A stretch of 31,523 bases of DNA from DAOTUL01 sp034437435. Its GTDB lineage: Bacteria; Chloroflexota; Anaerolineae; Aggregatilineales; Phototrophicaceae. Of the stretch, positions 7,513 to 16,305 are shown piece by piece (the first letter of the stretch is position 1; each line of letters opens with the position of its first letter). The stretch covers positions 1 to 31,523 of the forward strand of contig CAYQJO010000018.1 in NCBI GenBank assembly GCA_964417785.1. Direction: 5' to 3'. The notes under the pieces are model-generated. The model did not search any database, was not told where the DNA came from, and saw nothing but the letters and a program-made list of their open reading frames with translations. A program made the position numbers and the translations under genes.

Positions 7513-8808
7513 ATGACGAGCATCCTGCAATGTATGGATTGTGGCACCCGGTATCCCATCGACACCGTGATTTATACCTGCGAAAACTGCGGCGGTTTGC
7601 TGGATGTCCAACATGATTTCCCGCCGGTCTCACGGGAACTGTTCGACTCGCGTCTGGGAACCCTTGATATGCCCTATCGCAGCGGGGTGTGGCGCTATAA
7701 AGAACTCATCCACCCGGAGATTGACGAAACGTTGATCGTCAGCAAGCCCGAAGGCAACACCAACCTCTACCCGGTGCCGCGCCTGGCACAATGGGCCGGG
7801 GTCGAGCGGCTGTATCTCAAGCACGAAGGCGAAAACCCGACCGGGTCATTCAAAGATCGTGGTATGACCGGCGGCCTGACACAGGCGCGGGTACTGGGCA
7901 TGGAACGTGTGGCATGTGCCAGCACCGGCAACACCTCGGCGGCACTGGCCGCCTATGCCGCGCTGGCGGGCATCCAGAGTGTGATTTTCTTCGAGAACAA
8001 AAACATCGCCCTGGGTAAACTCTCACAGGCCATCGCCTACGGTGCCACCGGCATCCAGATCAACGCCGATTTCGACCGCAACCTGGAACTGGTGCGCGAA
8101 GTCTCGCAGAAGATGGGCATTTACGTACTGAACTCCATCAACCCCTTCCGCCTGGAAGGCCAGAAAGCCATCATGTTTGAGACCATCCAACAACTCAAAT
8201 GGCAGGTACCTGATTGGATTGTGGTACCCGGCGGCAACCTGGGCAATTCCTCCGCTTTCGGCAAGGCGCTGGCTGAAATGCACCAGTTGGGCCTGATCGA
8301 CCGCCTGCCGCGTCTGGCGGTGATCCAGGCTGAAGGGGCCAGCCCGCTTTATCACAGCTACACACCGGACAGCAGTAACGGTTACCGGCGCGGCCAGGAC
8401 GAACTGATGCCGATGAAAGCCAAGACCATCGCGACCGCCATCAAAATCGGCAACCCGGTCAACTATCCCAAAGCGGTCCGCGCCCTGCGCCTGACCGACG
8501 GCGTGGTGGAGACCGTCACCGACCAGGAGATCATGGACGCCAAAGCGCTGATCGACCACCAGGGCATCGGCTGTGAACCGGCGTCGGCCTGCTCACTGGC
8601 CGGTACCTACAAACTGGCGCGGAAAGGCGTCATCCAGCCCGGCGATACCGTTGTCGGTATCCTGACCGGGCATCTGCTCAAAGACCCGGACGCCACCATC
8701 GGTTACCATAACAACACTCTCGCTCACATTGACGCCGCTTATCCAAACCAGCTTCATCAGGTCGAACCCTCAGTGGAGGCGATCTGCGACATACTGAAAG
8801 GACAATGA
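7513..8808 (+). CDS. thrC: Threonine synthase
   Basis: A 431-residue PLP enzyme converting O-phosphohomoserine to threonine. Residues C7, C10, C23 and C26 form a small zinc-ribbon-like N-terminal motif seen in many threonine synthases. The cofactor Lys is in NPTGSFKDRG (K114), with ASTGNTSAA (135-143) and the phosphate-binding PGGNLGNSS (238-246). The start at 7513 is preceded by GAGAG about 8 bases upstream. It is divergent from homoserine kinase, which makes its substrate, and is followed after 3 bases by a Nudix gene. Confidence 0.95.
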   Translation: MTSILQCMDCGTRYPIDTVIYTCENCGGLLDVQHDFPPVSRELFDSRLGTLDMPYRSGVWRYKELIHPEIDETLIVSKPEGNTNLYPVPRLAQWAGVERLYLKHEGENPTGSFKDRGMTGGLTQARVLGMERVACASTGNTSAALAAYAALAGIQSVIFFENKNIALGKLSQAIAYGATGIQINADFDRNLELVREVSQKMGIYVLNSINPFRLEGQKAIMFETIQQLKWQVPDWIVVPGGNLGNSSAFGKALAEMHQLGLIDRLPRLAVIQAEGASPLYHSYTPDSSNGYRRGQDELMPMKAKTIATAIKIGNPVNYPKAVRALRLTDGVVETVTDQEIMDAKALIDHQGIGCEPASACSLAGTYKLARKGVIQPGDTVVGILTGHLLKDPDATIGYHNNTLAHIDAAYPNQLHQVEPSVEAICDILKGQ

Positions 8809-8811
8809 TTC

Positions 8812-9363
8812 ATGGTCAAGGTCGGAGCCAGTGTCGCCATCATGCAGGATGGCTGCATTTTATTGACACAGCGTGAGGACTTTGAAGTGTGGTGCCTGCC
8901 CGGCGGAATCAGTGAGCCGGGCGAATCTCTGGCCCAGACCGCCATCCGTGAAGCCTGGGAAGAAACCGGACTGAAGGTTGAAATCAAGCAGTTGATCGGG
9001 ATCTACTCCCGTGTCGGCAGCCCCGAAGATGTACACGGTGCGTTGTTCCTGGCCCATCCGAACGGCGGTGCGATCAAACCCCAGGTCGAAGAAGTCATCG
9101 ACATACGCTATTTCTCTCAGGACGAGTTGCCCGATGCCCTGTTCTGGTGGCACCGCCAACAGATTGCCGACGCCTTCAACGGAATCGGCGGTGGCGTCGC
9201 CCATGTCGCCCATCTGACCCCCGCGCAGCCAACCGGTTCCCGGCAGGAGCTATACGCACTTCGTGACCAGATGGGTCTCAGCCGTGAAGCATTTTACCGC
9301 TACTACTTCGAATCACACGGAACAGACAACCACCATCGGGAAGTCGGACCTGAACCCGCATAA
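8812..9363 (+). CDS. Nudix hydrolase
   Basis: A 183-residue Nudix-fold pyrophosphatase. The Nudix box is intact: G32-x5-E38-x7-R46-E47-A-W-E50-E51-x-G53-L, where the glutamates bind magnesium. Family members hydrolyse nucleoside diphosphates linked to another moiety; the substrate is not readable here. AAAGGA lies 9 bases before the ATG. The gene starts 3 bases after the thrC stop and is probably co-transcribed. After the Nudix fold (about 1-130) a 50-residue tail includes an aromatic-rich stretch (SREAFYRYYFESHG), perhaps a dimerisation or partner-binding element. A role in cleaning up damaged or excess nucleotides is possible but not shown. Confidence 0.9.
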   Translation: MVKVGASVAIMQDGCILLTQREDFEVWCLPGGISEPGESLAQTAIREAWEETGLKVEIKQLIGIYSRVGSPEDVHGALFLAHPNGGAIKPQVEEVIDIRYFSQDELPDALFWWHRQQIADAFNGIGGGVAHVAHLTPAQPTGSRQELYALRDQMGLSREAFYRYYFESHGTDNHHREVGPEPA

Positions 9364-9369
9364 TCGGTG

Positions 9370-9375
9370 TATACT
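9370..9375 (+). promoter_or_regulatory. Candidate -10 box before the FHA-kinase pair
   Basis: TATACT lies just after the Nudix stop and 39 bases before the FHA start. The -35 region is weak, so this is a tentative start point for the FHA/Clp_N-kinase transcript. Confidence 0.3.
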
Positions 9376-9414
9376 GATATGCAGTAGATCGGAATAAATG
9401 CGGAGACGGTGGCA

Positions 9415-9762
9415 TTGAAGCTCAGTGTCATGATGATGAGTGGGGTTGAAGACGGTGCACTCCTGGAGTACGACTCTACTCTGGGCGACGGTGACGTGGT
9501 TCCAGACAAATGGACCATCAGCATCGGTCGCCGCGATGAAAACGATATCTGCCTGCGTAACGACACCTACGTCTCGCGCCAGCATGCCAACATCCACTGG
9601 AAGAACGATAACTGGTGGCTGGAAGACTGCGATAGCACCAACGGGACATTCGTTGAGAATGGTGAAAACTTCTTTGACGACCACCCTGTTAAGGGGTTTA
9701 TCCAGATTCAGGTCGGTCAGCTTTTTCGTGTCGGTCGCACATGGCTTCGTATCCAAGAGTGA
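9415..9762 (+). CDS. FHA-domain phosphothreonine-binding protein
   Basis: A protein of about 115 residues that is nearly all one FHA domain, a reader of phosphothreonine. The conserved residues are SIGR (G38-R39), SRQH (S54-H57) and NGT (N76-T78), with the typical WWLEDCDSTNG stretch. A TTG at 9415 is favoured because GGAG lies 9 bases upstream; a GTG at 9409 is only 3 bases from that element, and the ATG at 9430 would cut the first strand. The gene ends 3 bases before a kinase-like gene, so the pair looks like reader and writer of one phospho-signal. No transmembrane segment is present, so the protein is cytoplasmic. Confidence 0.88.
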   Translation: MKLSVMMMSGVEDGALLEYDSTLGDGDVVPDKWTISIGRRDENDICLRNDTYVSRQHANIHWKNDNWWLEDCDSTNGTFVENGENFFDDHPVKGFIQIQVGQLFRVGRTWLRIQE

Positions 9763-9765
9763 ATT

Positions 9766-11709
9766 ATGTCGGACATCGCACTGAAAGACATCCTCATTAA
9801 CGCCCGTCAGGAATCGTACCGGATGCGACATTTCTATCTCGGTACGGAACACCTGCTCATTGCCCTGCTCGACATCAAGGGCAGCCTCATCAGCAGCATT
9901 ATCCAGGAATATGGTCTCACACCGGAATACGTTATTGACGCCATCCGCCGCAAGATCGGCAAGGGCAGCAAACACCGCTTGTGGGCGGGTGTTCCCCAAT
10001 CACCGCGTGCCGAGGTTGTCCTGAGTATCGCCAATGACCTCGCCCTGGAAAATGGGCGCGACGAGATCAACGAGCGCGATCTGCTTATCGCCCTGCTGGA
10101 AGAAAACGACAGTATTCCGATCCGTGTTTTGAGTGCCCTCGGCCTCACCGACATGGGCAAACTGGCTGAGATGGCACGGACCTATACGCTCAATAACGAT
10201 TCACAACGTCCGTATGTCCGCATTGAATTCGGTCCTGAATTCCAGCCAGAAGACGTTCTCAACCGTGAACAGATGCTCGTCTTGCGGCGTGTCTTTTACG
10301 GTTACAATCAGATCCGGGTCGAACGGAGATTGACCGGCGGATTCAGCAACGCGCTGCTGCTCGTCGTCACCCCCTTGCTGCTAGATCAGCGCGAAGATGC
10401 CGCTGTTGTCGTAAAGATCAACCAGGTCGATGCTATCCTGGACGAAGCCCAGCGCTATGAGTCACACGTCAAATATAAACTACCGCCGATGACTGCCCGC
10501 CTGGAAGACAAACCTGTCGCACCGGATACATCCGATCTGGCCGGTCTCAAGTATACGCTCGTCGCCGGTTCCGACCGGATTCCCAAAGACCTGCGGGCAT
10601 TCCTGACCGAATGGAGTCCCGAAACCCTGGGAGAGTGGCTCAAAAAAGAACTCTTCCCTGTTTTCGGACGTATCTGGTGGCAGCAAAGCCGCCCTTATCG
10701 CTTCCAGATATGGCGCGAATACGACTGGATGCTGCCACCCATTCTGACCCTGGAACGGATCAACGGCAAAAAAGCCCCACCAGAAACCCAGACGATCCGG
10801 ATGCCCGTTCGCGGTTCCCGCATCCGCGAACTGGAATACGGCGATCCGGTTCAGGTCGAGAATTTCATCGTGCAAAAAGTCTATCCTGAACGCAACGCCA
10901 TCCAGCTTGCCGCTGGTCAGGGCAACGAAGCAGCGCGTGCCTACAAGATCGAAGTGCGCGGAATCGACCTCACCAGCGACACCTACTACCGGGGCGAAGT
11001 AGTCGAAAACATCATGGGCCGCGTATGGCAGACCCGGTCAGAACAGCTTCTCCAGGCAGCCCGCACACTTGAACCAGATTTCGATGTTGAAGCTGAGAAA
11101 ATCCCGGTAAATCTGCCGCAGTTCGACCGTCTGCCCAACCCCATCTATGCTTATGAGTCCCTGCTCGACAGCTATGTCAATGGTTCACTCTCAACCATTC
11201 ATGGCGATCTGCACCCCGGCAATATCATGATTGGCCCCAACCAGAGCGCTTTCTTGATCGACTTCGCCGGTACCCGCGAAGGCCATGCGGTGTTCGATTG
11301 GGCCAACCTGGAATCCAGTCTGTTAGCCGATGTTGTGATGCCGCAGTACGGTGAGACATGGGAGGAAGCCCGTCAGGTCCTGACAAAAATATATACTTTT
11401 AACGGAACCCATCCGATGGTCGCCCACGCCGCCCCATCCACCGACCCCGACATGGGCGCAGTTCGTGCCGTGCGTGAGATTGCCCAATCCTGCCTGCTTG
11501 CGCCAGAAAAATGGTCTGAATACCTCATCGCTCTGGCATTTTGTGGGCTGCGAGCGATCACCTGGGACACTATGCCACCCGCAGGTCGCCGCTTACTCTT
11601 CCTGGTATCAGCACTGTCCATTCACGAATTACGGACCCGATTCCGTCCGTTTAGCGAGACCGAAACACCCTCACCCGATGAAACAGAAATTAACAACTAC
11701 AGCTTTTGA
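9766..11709 (+). CDS. Clp_N repeat protein fused to an APH/protein-kinase-like domain
   Basis: A 647-residue two-part protein. Residues about 5-135 match the two Clp_N repeats of ClpA/B/C chaperones (HFYLGTEHLLIALL near 22-35; INERDLLIALLEE near 101-113), normally a substrate- or adaptor-binding domain, but no AAA+ ATPase follows. Residues about 165-625 look like an aminoglycoside-phosphotransferase-type kinase: a Gly-rich loop LTGGFSN (189-195), a Lys in VVVKI (K217), the catalytic loop HGDLHPGN (479-486) and a metal-binding DFAG (499-502). About 260 residues lie between the Lys and the catalytic loop, including a strand-rich stretch near 345-400. The ATG follows the FHA stop by 3 bases. Phospho-signalling with the FHA protein is inferred. 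It could instead phosphorylate a small molecule. Confidence 0.82.
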   Translation: MSDIALKDILINARQESYRMRHFYLGTEHLLIALLDIKGSLISSIIQEYGLTPEYVIDAIRRKIGKGSKHRLWAGVPQSPRAEVVLSIANDLALENGRDEINERDLLIALLEENDSIPIRVLSALGLTDMGKLAEMARTYTLNNDSQRPYVRIEFGPEFQPEDVLNREQMLVLRRVFYGYNQIRVERRLTGGFSNALLLVVTPLLLDQREDAAVVVKINQVDAILDEAQRYESHVKYKLPPMTARLEDKPVAPDTSDLAGLKYTLVAGSDRIPKDLRAFLTEWSPETLGEWLKKELFPVFGRIWWQQSRPYRFQIWREYDWMLPPILTLERINGKKAPPETQTIRMPVRGSRIRELEYGDPVQVENFIVQKVYPERNAIQLAAGQGNEAARAYKIEVRGIDLTSDTYYRGEVVENIMGRVWQTRSEQLLQAARTLEPDFDVEAEKIPVNLPQFDRLPNPIYAYESLLDSYVNGSLSTIHGDLHPGNIMIGPNQSAFLIDFAGTREGHAVFDWANLESSLLADVVMPQYGETWEEARQVLTKIYTFNGTHPMVAHAAPSTDPDMGAVRAVREIAQSCLLAPEKWSEYLIALAFCGLRAITWDTMPPAGRRLLFLVSALSIHELRTRFRPFSETETPSPDETEINNYSF

Positions 11710-11780
11710 GGTATCCGAATCATCTTCAAAGATAATGCGGGTATGTTTTGCCCACGTCAGTATGGATCGAGGTAGGATGT

Positions 11781-13766
11781 ATGGTGGCAATTAAATCAGG
11801 TCTGGCGATATTGCTGTTTGTTCTTAGCTGGCCTCTAACAACACAGGAGATCACCATCATCAACGAAGATGAGGGAGGGCCGGTTATCATCACCGGTGAG
11901 GTCAGCTACACCAACCCCTTCTTCACGACCGGCGTGGCCGAACCACTCATCATTCTGGAAGATCAAGCTGGTTTCATCGACCGGAACGAATACTTCCTGA
12001 TGCCGCAAGAATCACAGACCATCGGCCAGATCACATCAGATTTTTACACCTCACCGTTTAGCTACAGCCTATCGCTGCCGATTGAACCACGCGGCAGTCT
12101 GCGCGATGTCGATAATGATGGCATCGAAAGTGCCGGCGTGATGGTATTCGCGGTCGCCTACTGGAAAAACACCTGGGGAGACCCCTTTCTTGAGGAGCGC
12201 GACCTTTTCGGCGGCGGTTGGTCAACCGCTTACGCATCCACCCGCACCAGCACTCACCCTGATGCCCTGCGTGAGATCATCGGTGGCAGGCTGCTGGTCT
12301 ACGCGCCAGACGACAAACAGCGCTTTCCCGTCAGCTTCGGCGAGGATGGTCTGCTGTTTACCGCAGACGATCCCGTCGCACAAATCCCTCGGGGCTACAC
12401 CACCGTTAATCTGGATACCGATCCATTTACCTTCGACCGATCACGGCGGCAGACCATTGACCTAAACGAACCGGGCCAGGTCGCGCTGGTCGATTTCAGC
12501 GATTTGAGCTTCACCGATGCATTCGACCAGATGGTCGAGAAATTCCGCACGGAATACGCCTTCACCGAGTACAAAAACCTGGATTGGGACGCACTGCATA
12601 CCGAGTTTCACCCACGCTTCGAGGAAGCTGAACGCCGCAGAAGCGACGATCTGTACTATAATGCGCTGCGCGAGTTCTTGTGGCGAATCCCTGATGGGCA
12701 TGTCAGTTTGCGACCGTTCACGCCCTTTGTCCAGCGCTTCCAATTCGATGTCGCACGCGGCATCGGGATCGCCATCCACGAAACAGACAACGGACAGGCA
12801 CTTGTCACCTATCTGGTCGAGGACAGTCCGGCGCAGCGAACCGGTCTCAAACTCGGCACCGAGATCATCGCGGTGGATGATATACCTATCACGGACTATA
12901 TCGGCCAGCAGCAGCCCTGGACACAGCCGTTCAGTACCCCGCACAATCTGCGCCTGGAACAGCAGCGCTACGCCACCCGCTTCCCGGCAGATGACACATC
13001 TGTTGTGATTACGTATCGCAATCCCGGCGAATCAGACACCACAACGGTCACACTGCCGACCATTGGTGAAGTCGAAAGCTTCAACAACACCAGCATATCC
13101 GGCAACCTGACCGGCTTCGAGCTTCCGGTGGAGTTTGAAATTCTACCCAGCGGCTATGCTTATGTCAGCATCTATTCCTTCTTTGACAACTCCCTGCTGA
13201 CCATCCAACTATGGGAGCGGATGATTGACCAGATAAAAGAAGCCGGTGTCTCCCGCATCATCATCGACATGCGCCAGAATGGCGGTGGTTTCGGTTTTCT
13301 GGCCGATCAAATGGCGGCTTACTTCTTCGATGAGGAACAAGTTGTCGGCCAGCGTGGACGCTACAACGAAGACCTGGGCGACTTCCTGTTCGATGAGCGC
13401 GGCCAGCAGCGCCTCTATCCCCCTCGCGATGAGCTTCAATACGACGGTTCGGTGGCGGTGCTCGTCGGCCCAAGCTGCGCCAGCGCCTGTGAGCGCTTTG
13501 CCTACAACATGACAATAGACGACCGCGCTGAGATTGTCGGTTTCTATCCGACGGCGGGGCTGGGCGGCGGTGTTAATGACTTTCTCATGCCACGCGGGAT
13601 GACCATCCGCTTCACGGTGACCCGATCCGTCGACAACGATGGCAACATCCATATCGAGGGCCAGGGTGTCACACCGACCATCCGGGTGCCGATCAATGAG
13701 GAAACACTCTTTAGCGCTGGCGATCCTGTTCTGGAATATGCTATTGATTCACTTGATGGCAGATAA
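11781..13766 (+). CDS. Exported S41-family (C-terminal processing type) peptidase-like protein
   Basis: A 661-residue protein beginning with a short basic segment and a hydrophobic stretch (about 8-19), probably a signal peptide or anchor, then a 230-residue N-terminal region of unknown fold. From about 250 it resembles S41 peptidases: the IPDGHVSL motif with H307, a PDZ-like region (about 325-415) with GTEIIAVDDIPI, MRQNGGG (497-503), and the nucleophile region GPSCASACE, where S568 aligns with the catalytic Ser. The usual Lys motif after it is replaced by TAGLGGG, so catalysis, if any, would be tricorn-like rather than Ser/Lys. The start at 11781 has GAGG 8 bases upstream; an ATG at 11748 is less likely because the signal starts later. 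It is 71 bases past the kinase gene. Confidence 0.85.
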   Translation: MVAIKSGLAILLFVLSWPLTTQEITIINEDEGGPVIITGEVSYTNPFFTTGVAEPLIILEDQAGFIDRNEYFLMPQESQTIGQITSDFYTSPFSYSLSLPIEPRGSLRDVDNDGIESAGVMVFAVAYWKNTWGDPFLEERDLFGGGWSTAYASTRTSTHPDALREIIGGRLLVYAPDDKQRFPVSFGEDGLLFTADDPVAQIPRGYTTVNLDTDPFTFDRSRRQTIDLNEPGQVALVDFSDLSFTDAFDQMVEKFRTEYAFTEYKNLDWDALHTEFHPRFEEAERRRSDDLYYNALREFLWRIPDGHVSLRPFTPFVQRFQFDVARGIGIAIHETDNGQALVTYLVEDSPAQRTGLKLGTEIIAVDDIPITDYIGQQQPWTQPFSTPHNLRLEQQRYATRFPADDTSVVITYRNPGESDTTTVTLPTIGEVESFNNTSISGNLTGFELPVEFEILPSGYAYVSIYSFFDNSLLTIQLWERMIDQIKEAGVSRIIIDMRQNGGGFGFLADQMAAYFFDEEQVVGQRGRYNEDLGDFLFDERGQQRLYPPRDELQYDGSVAVLVGPSCASACERFAYNMTIDDRAEIVGFYPTAGLGGGVNDFLMPRGMTIRFTVTRSVDNDGNIHIEGQGVTPTIRVPINEETLFSAGDPVLEYAIDSLDGR

Positions 13767-13779
13767 GCCTGTTCTGCCG

Positions 13780-13816
13780 TATAATCAGGTACACGGTAAA
13801 CAACTGTGTCCTGATT
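13780..13816 (+). promoter_or_regulatory. TATAAT box overlapping an 11-bp dyad before the STAS gene
   Basis: TATAAT (13780-13785) follows the S41 stop by 13 bases. It overlaps the left arm of a dyad: AATCAGG-T-ACAC (13783-13794) pairs with GTGTCCTGATT (13806-13816) with one bulged base. No T tract follows, so an operator or RNA stem in the STAS leader fits better than a terminator. No good -35 is visible. Confidence 0.4.
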
Positions 13817-13863
13817 AAAATGCGACGGTCTTTATGATTCAACCACTTACAGAGCCAGGAATT

Positions 13864-14196
13864 ATGAACATTCAAGTAGAAAAAGTGGGTAAAGTAACTG
13901 TAATTGAACTGGATGGTGAACTGGACTCTAACACGTCGCCCATCGTTCAGGAGCAGATTCTGTCCCTCGCGGAAAAGAACAGTCGCCTCCTCCTGGATAT
14001 GACAAACGTCACTTATATGTCGAGTGCCGGGTTGCGTACTCTGCTGGTTCTCTACCGGTATCTTACAGAAAACACCGGCAAGATTGTGCTGGCCGGACTC
14101 AACGACGACATACGCGACATCATGTCGATCACAGGATTTCTTGATTTCTTCTCCACCGTCAATGACCGCCACGAAGCACTCAAAGTTCTCCGGTAA
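13864..14196 (+). CDS. STAS-domain anti-sigma factor antagonist-like protein
   Basis: A 110-residue single STAS domain of the SpoIIAA/RsbV type, which binds an anti-sigma kinase when unphosphorylated and so frees a sigma factor. The fold is seen in VTVIELDGELDSNTSP (11-26) and LLLDMTNVTYMSSAGL (42-57); S54 in MSSAGL aligns with the phosphorylated Ser of the family. The start at 13864 gives the usual length; an ATG at 13834 would add ten residues. No RsbW-type kinase or sigma factor is in the window, so the partner is elsewhere, although the kinase-like gene at 9766 is a possible partner by proximity only. glgX follows after 6 bases. Confidence 0.9.
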   Translation: MNIQVEKVGKVTVIELDGELDSNTSPIVQEQILSLAEKNSRLLLDMTNVTYMSSAGLRTLLVLYRYLTENTGKIVLAGLNDDIRDIMSITGFLDFFSTVNDRHEALKVLR

Positions 14197-14202
14197 ATCT
14201 CT

Positions 14203-16305
14203 ATGCAAATGCGAATTGATACGGACCCAACACACAGCTACGGTGGGTTTCGGATGCGTATGGGGCATCCGCTCCCATTCGGGGCGTCGATAGCGCCAGA
14301 AGGTGTTAACTTCTCGGTGTTCTCGCGTCATGCTACCGCTTGCACACTTGTGTTGTATGAAAAAGGCCGGCCCAATCCCATTGGCGAGATTCCCTTCCCA
14401 CCTGAATTCCGGGTCGGTAATGTATTTGCCATGAAGGTCTTTGACCTCAATCCGGAAGAGATTGAATACGGTTTTCGCCTGGACGGTCCTTATGTCCCGC
14501 ACGAAGGCCATCGTTTCGATCCGGAAAAGGTTGTGCTGGACCCCTATGCTCAGTCCATTGGTGGGCGCGAAATCTGGGGCGAAGAAGCGGACACCCGCTG
14601 GCAGTACCAGCACCGCGCCCAACTGGTACCGAGCGATTACGAATGGGACAATGACCGCCAGCTTGAAATCCCGATAGAAGACCTGGTGATCTACGAGATG
14701 CATGTGCGCGGCTTCACCCGCCACCCATCTTCAGGCGTCAAACATCCGGGGGTCTTCGCCGCCATCCGAGAGAAAATCCCACACCTCAAGGAACTGGGCG
14801 TCAACTGCATCGAACTCATGCCCATATTTGAATTCGATGAACTGGAGTATGGCGGCACCAATCCCATCACCGGTGAACGCCTGTACAATTATTGGGGCTA
14901 CAGCACCATCGGATTCTTTGCGCCCAAAGCCGGTTACGCCGCAACCGGCGGCCTGGGGATGCAGGTCGATGAGTTCAAGGCGCTCATCAAAGACCTGCAC
15001 CGGTATGGCATTGAGATTATTCTCGATGTGGTCTTCAACCACACCGCAGAAGGCAACGAACTCGGCCCGACCATCTCGTTTCGCGGGATCGACAACAAAA
15101 CCTACTACATGCTTTCGCCCGATGGCCGCTATCTCAACTTCAGTGGCACTGGCAACACCATGAACTGCAACAACCCTGTCGTTCGTAACATGGTGGTGGA
15201 TTCGCTGCGCTACTGGGTGGCCGAGTATCACATTGACGGCTTCCGTTTTGATCTCGCATCCATTCTCGGTCGAGATCAGGATGGCTATCCCCTGGCGAAT
15301 CCGCCGCTCATCGAAGCACTCGCCCACGATCCGATTCTGGCGAACTGCAAACTTATCGCGGAAGCCTGGGATGCCGGCGGGCTGTATCAGGTTGGCAGCT
15401 TCCCGGCGTATGGTCGGTGGGCGGAGTGGAACGGCAAGTATCGGGATGACATGCGACACTGGCTCAAAGGTGATGCCGGTTTTGCGTGGCGGGCCGCCGA
15501 GCGCTTGCAGGGGTCGCCCGATCTCTATGCAGATCGTGGTGCAGGAGCGTCGGTCAATTTCATCACGGCTCACGATGGTTTCACCCTGATGGACCTGTAC
15601 TCTTACAACGAGAAACACAACTACGCCAACGGCGAAGACAATCGTGATGGTCACAATGAGAACTATAGCTGGAACTGTGGCGAAGAAGGGCCATCCGAAA
15701 ACCCTTATGTCAATCAGCTTCGCCGCAAGCTCATCAAGAACGCTGTCGCTCTGCTGATGGTCAGCCGCGGTGTCCCCATGATGTTGATGGGTGATGAAGT
15801 GGGCCGCAGCCAGCGCGGCAATAACAACGCCTACTGCCACGACAACGAACTGACATGGCTCGACTGGCGCTTATTCGAGACCAACCACGACATCTTCACC
15901 TTTTTCAAGTGGTGCATTGCCTTCCGGCACGCCCATCCCGTGCTGCGCAGTCGCGATCACTTCCACTACGAAGATCGTGTCGGCAGCGGCTACACCGACA
16001 TCTCGTGGCATGGTACCCGCGCATGGCACCCCAACTGGGATCATGACGCGCACACGTTGGCGTTTATGCTCGATGGCGAACACGCAGTCATGGACGATTT
16101 CATCTATGTGGCGATGAACATGCACTGGGAAGATCACGTATTCGAGGTACCTGGTCTGCCGGAGGGGATGCGCTGGCACCAGTTCGTCAACACCGGCGAC
16201 CATATTCCAAAGAAGATTTACGAACCCGGCAGCGAACCCGTACTTGACGATCAATACCGGCTCGTCATGGGGTCGCGGTCGGTGGCTGTCCTGGTTGGGC
16301 GATAG
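14203..16305 (+). CDS. glgX: Glycogen debranching enzyme (isoamylase type)
   Basis: A 700-residue GH13 enzyme that hydrolyses alpha-1,6 branch points of glycogen after phosphorylase action. An N-terminal beta-sandwich (CBM48-like, about 20-110) contains GVNFSVFSRHA. The catalytic barrel has DVVFNH (275-280), GFRFDLAS with the nucleophile D350, EAWD with the acid E387, and FITAHDG with D458. ENYSWNCGEEG and the GDE(V/F)GRSQ-NNNAYCHD stretch typical of GlgX are also present. The ATG at 14203 has no clear Shine-Dalgarno and lies 6 bases after the STAS gene, so coupling is likely; an in-frame ATG at 14209 is possible. No other glycogen gene lies next to it. Confidence 0.95.
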   Translation: MQMRIDTDPTHSYGGFRMRMGHPLPFGASIAPEGVNFSVFSRHATACTLVLYEKGRPNPIGEIPFPPEFRVGNVFAMKVFDLNPEEIEYGFRLDGPYVPHEGHRFDPEKVVLDPYAQSIGGREIWGEEADTRWQYQHRAQLVPSDYEWDNDRQLEIPIEDLVIYEMHVRGFTRHPSSGVKHPGVFAAIREKIPHLKELGVNCIELMPIFEFDELEYGGTNPITGERLYNYWGYSTIGFFAPKAGYAATGGLGMQVDEFKALIKDLHRYGIEIILDVVFNHTAEGNELGPTISFRGIDNKTYYMLSPDGRYLNFSGTGNTMNCNNPVVRNMVVDSLRYWVAEYHIDGFRFDLASILGRDQDGYPLANPPLIEALAHDPILANCKLIAEAWDAGGLYQVGSFPAYGRWAEWNGKYRDDMRHWLKGDAGFAWRAAERLQGSPDLYADRGAGASVNFITAHDGFTLMDLYSYNEKHNYANGEDNRDGHNENYSWNCGEEGPSENPYVNQLRRKLIKNAVALLMVSRGVPMMLMGDEVGRSQRGNNNAYCHDNELTWLDWRLFETNHDIFTFFKWCIAFRHAHPVLRSRDHFHYEDRVGSGYTDISWHGTRAWHPNWDHDAHTLAFMLDGEHAVMDDFIYVAMNMHWEDHVFEVPGLPEGMRWHQFVNTGDHIPKKIYEPGSEPVLDDQYRLVMGSRSVAVLVGR

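Noticed and set aside
7471..7614. N-terminal extension of homoserine kinase to 7614
   Set aside because: It would overlap thrC by about 100 bases and has no similarity to the family; the TTG at 7470 has AAGGA before it.
13741..15840. Long minus-strand frames (327 and 369 codons) opposite STAS and glgX
   Set aside because: No motifs; the GH13 motifs on the plus strand are complete.
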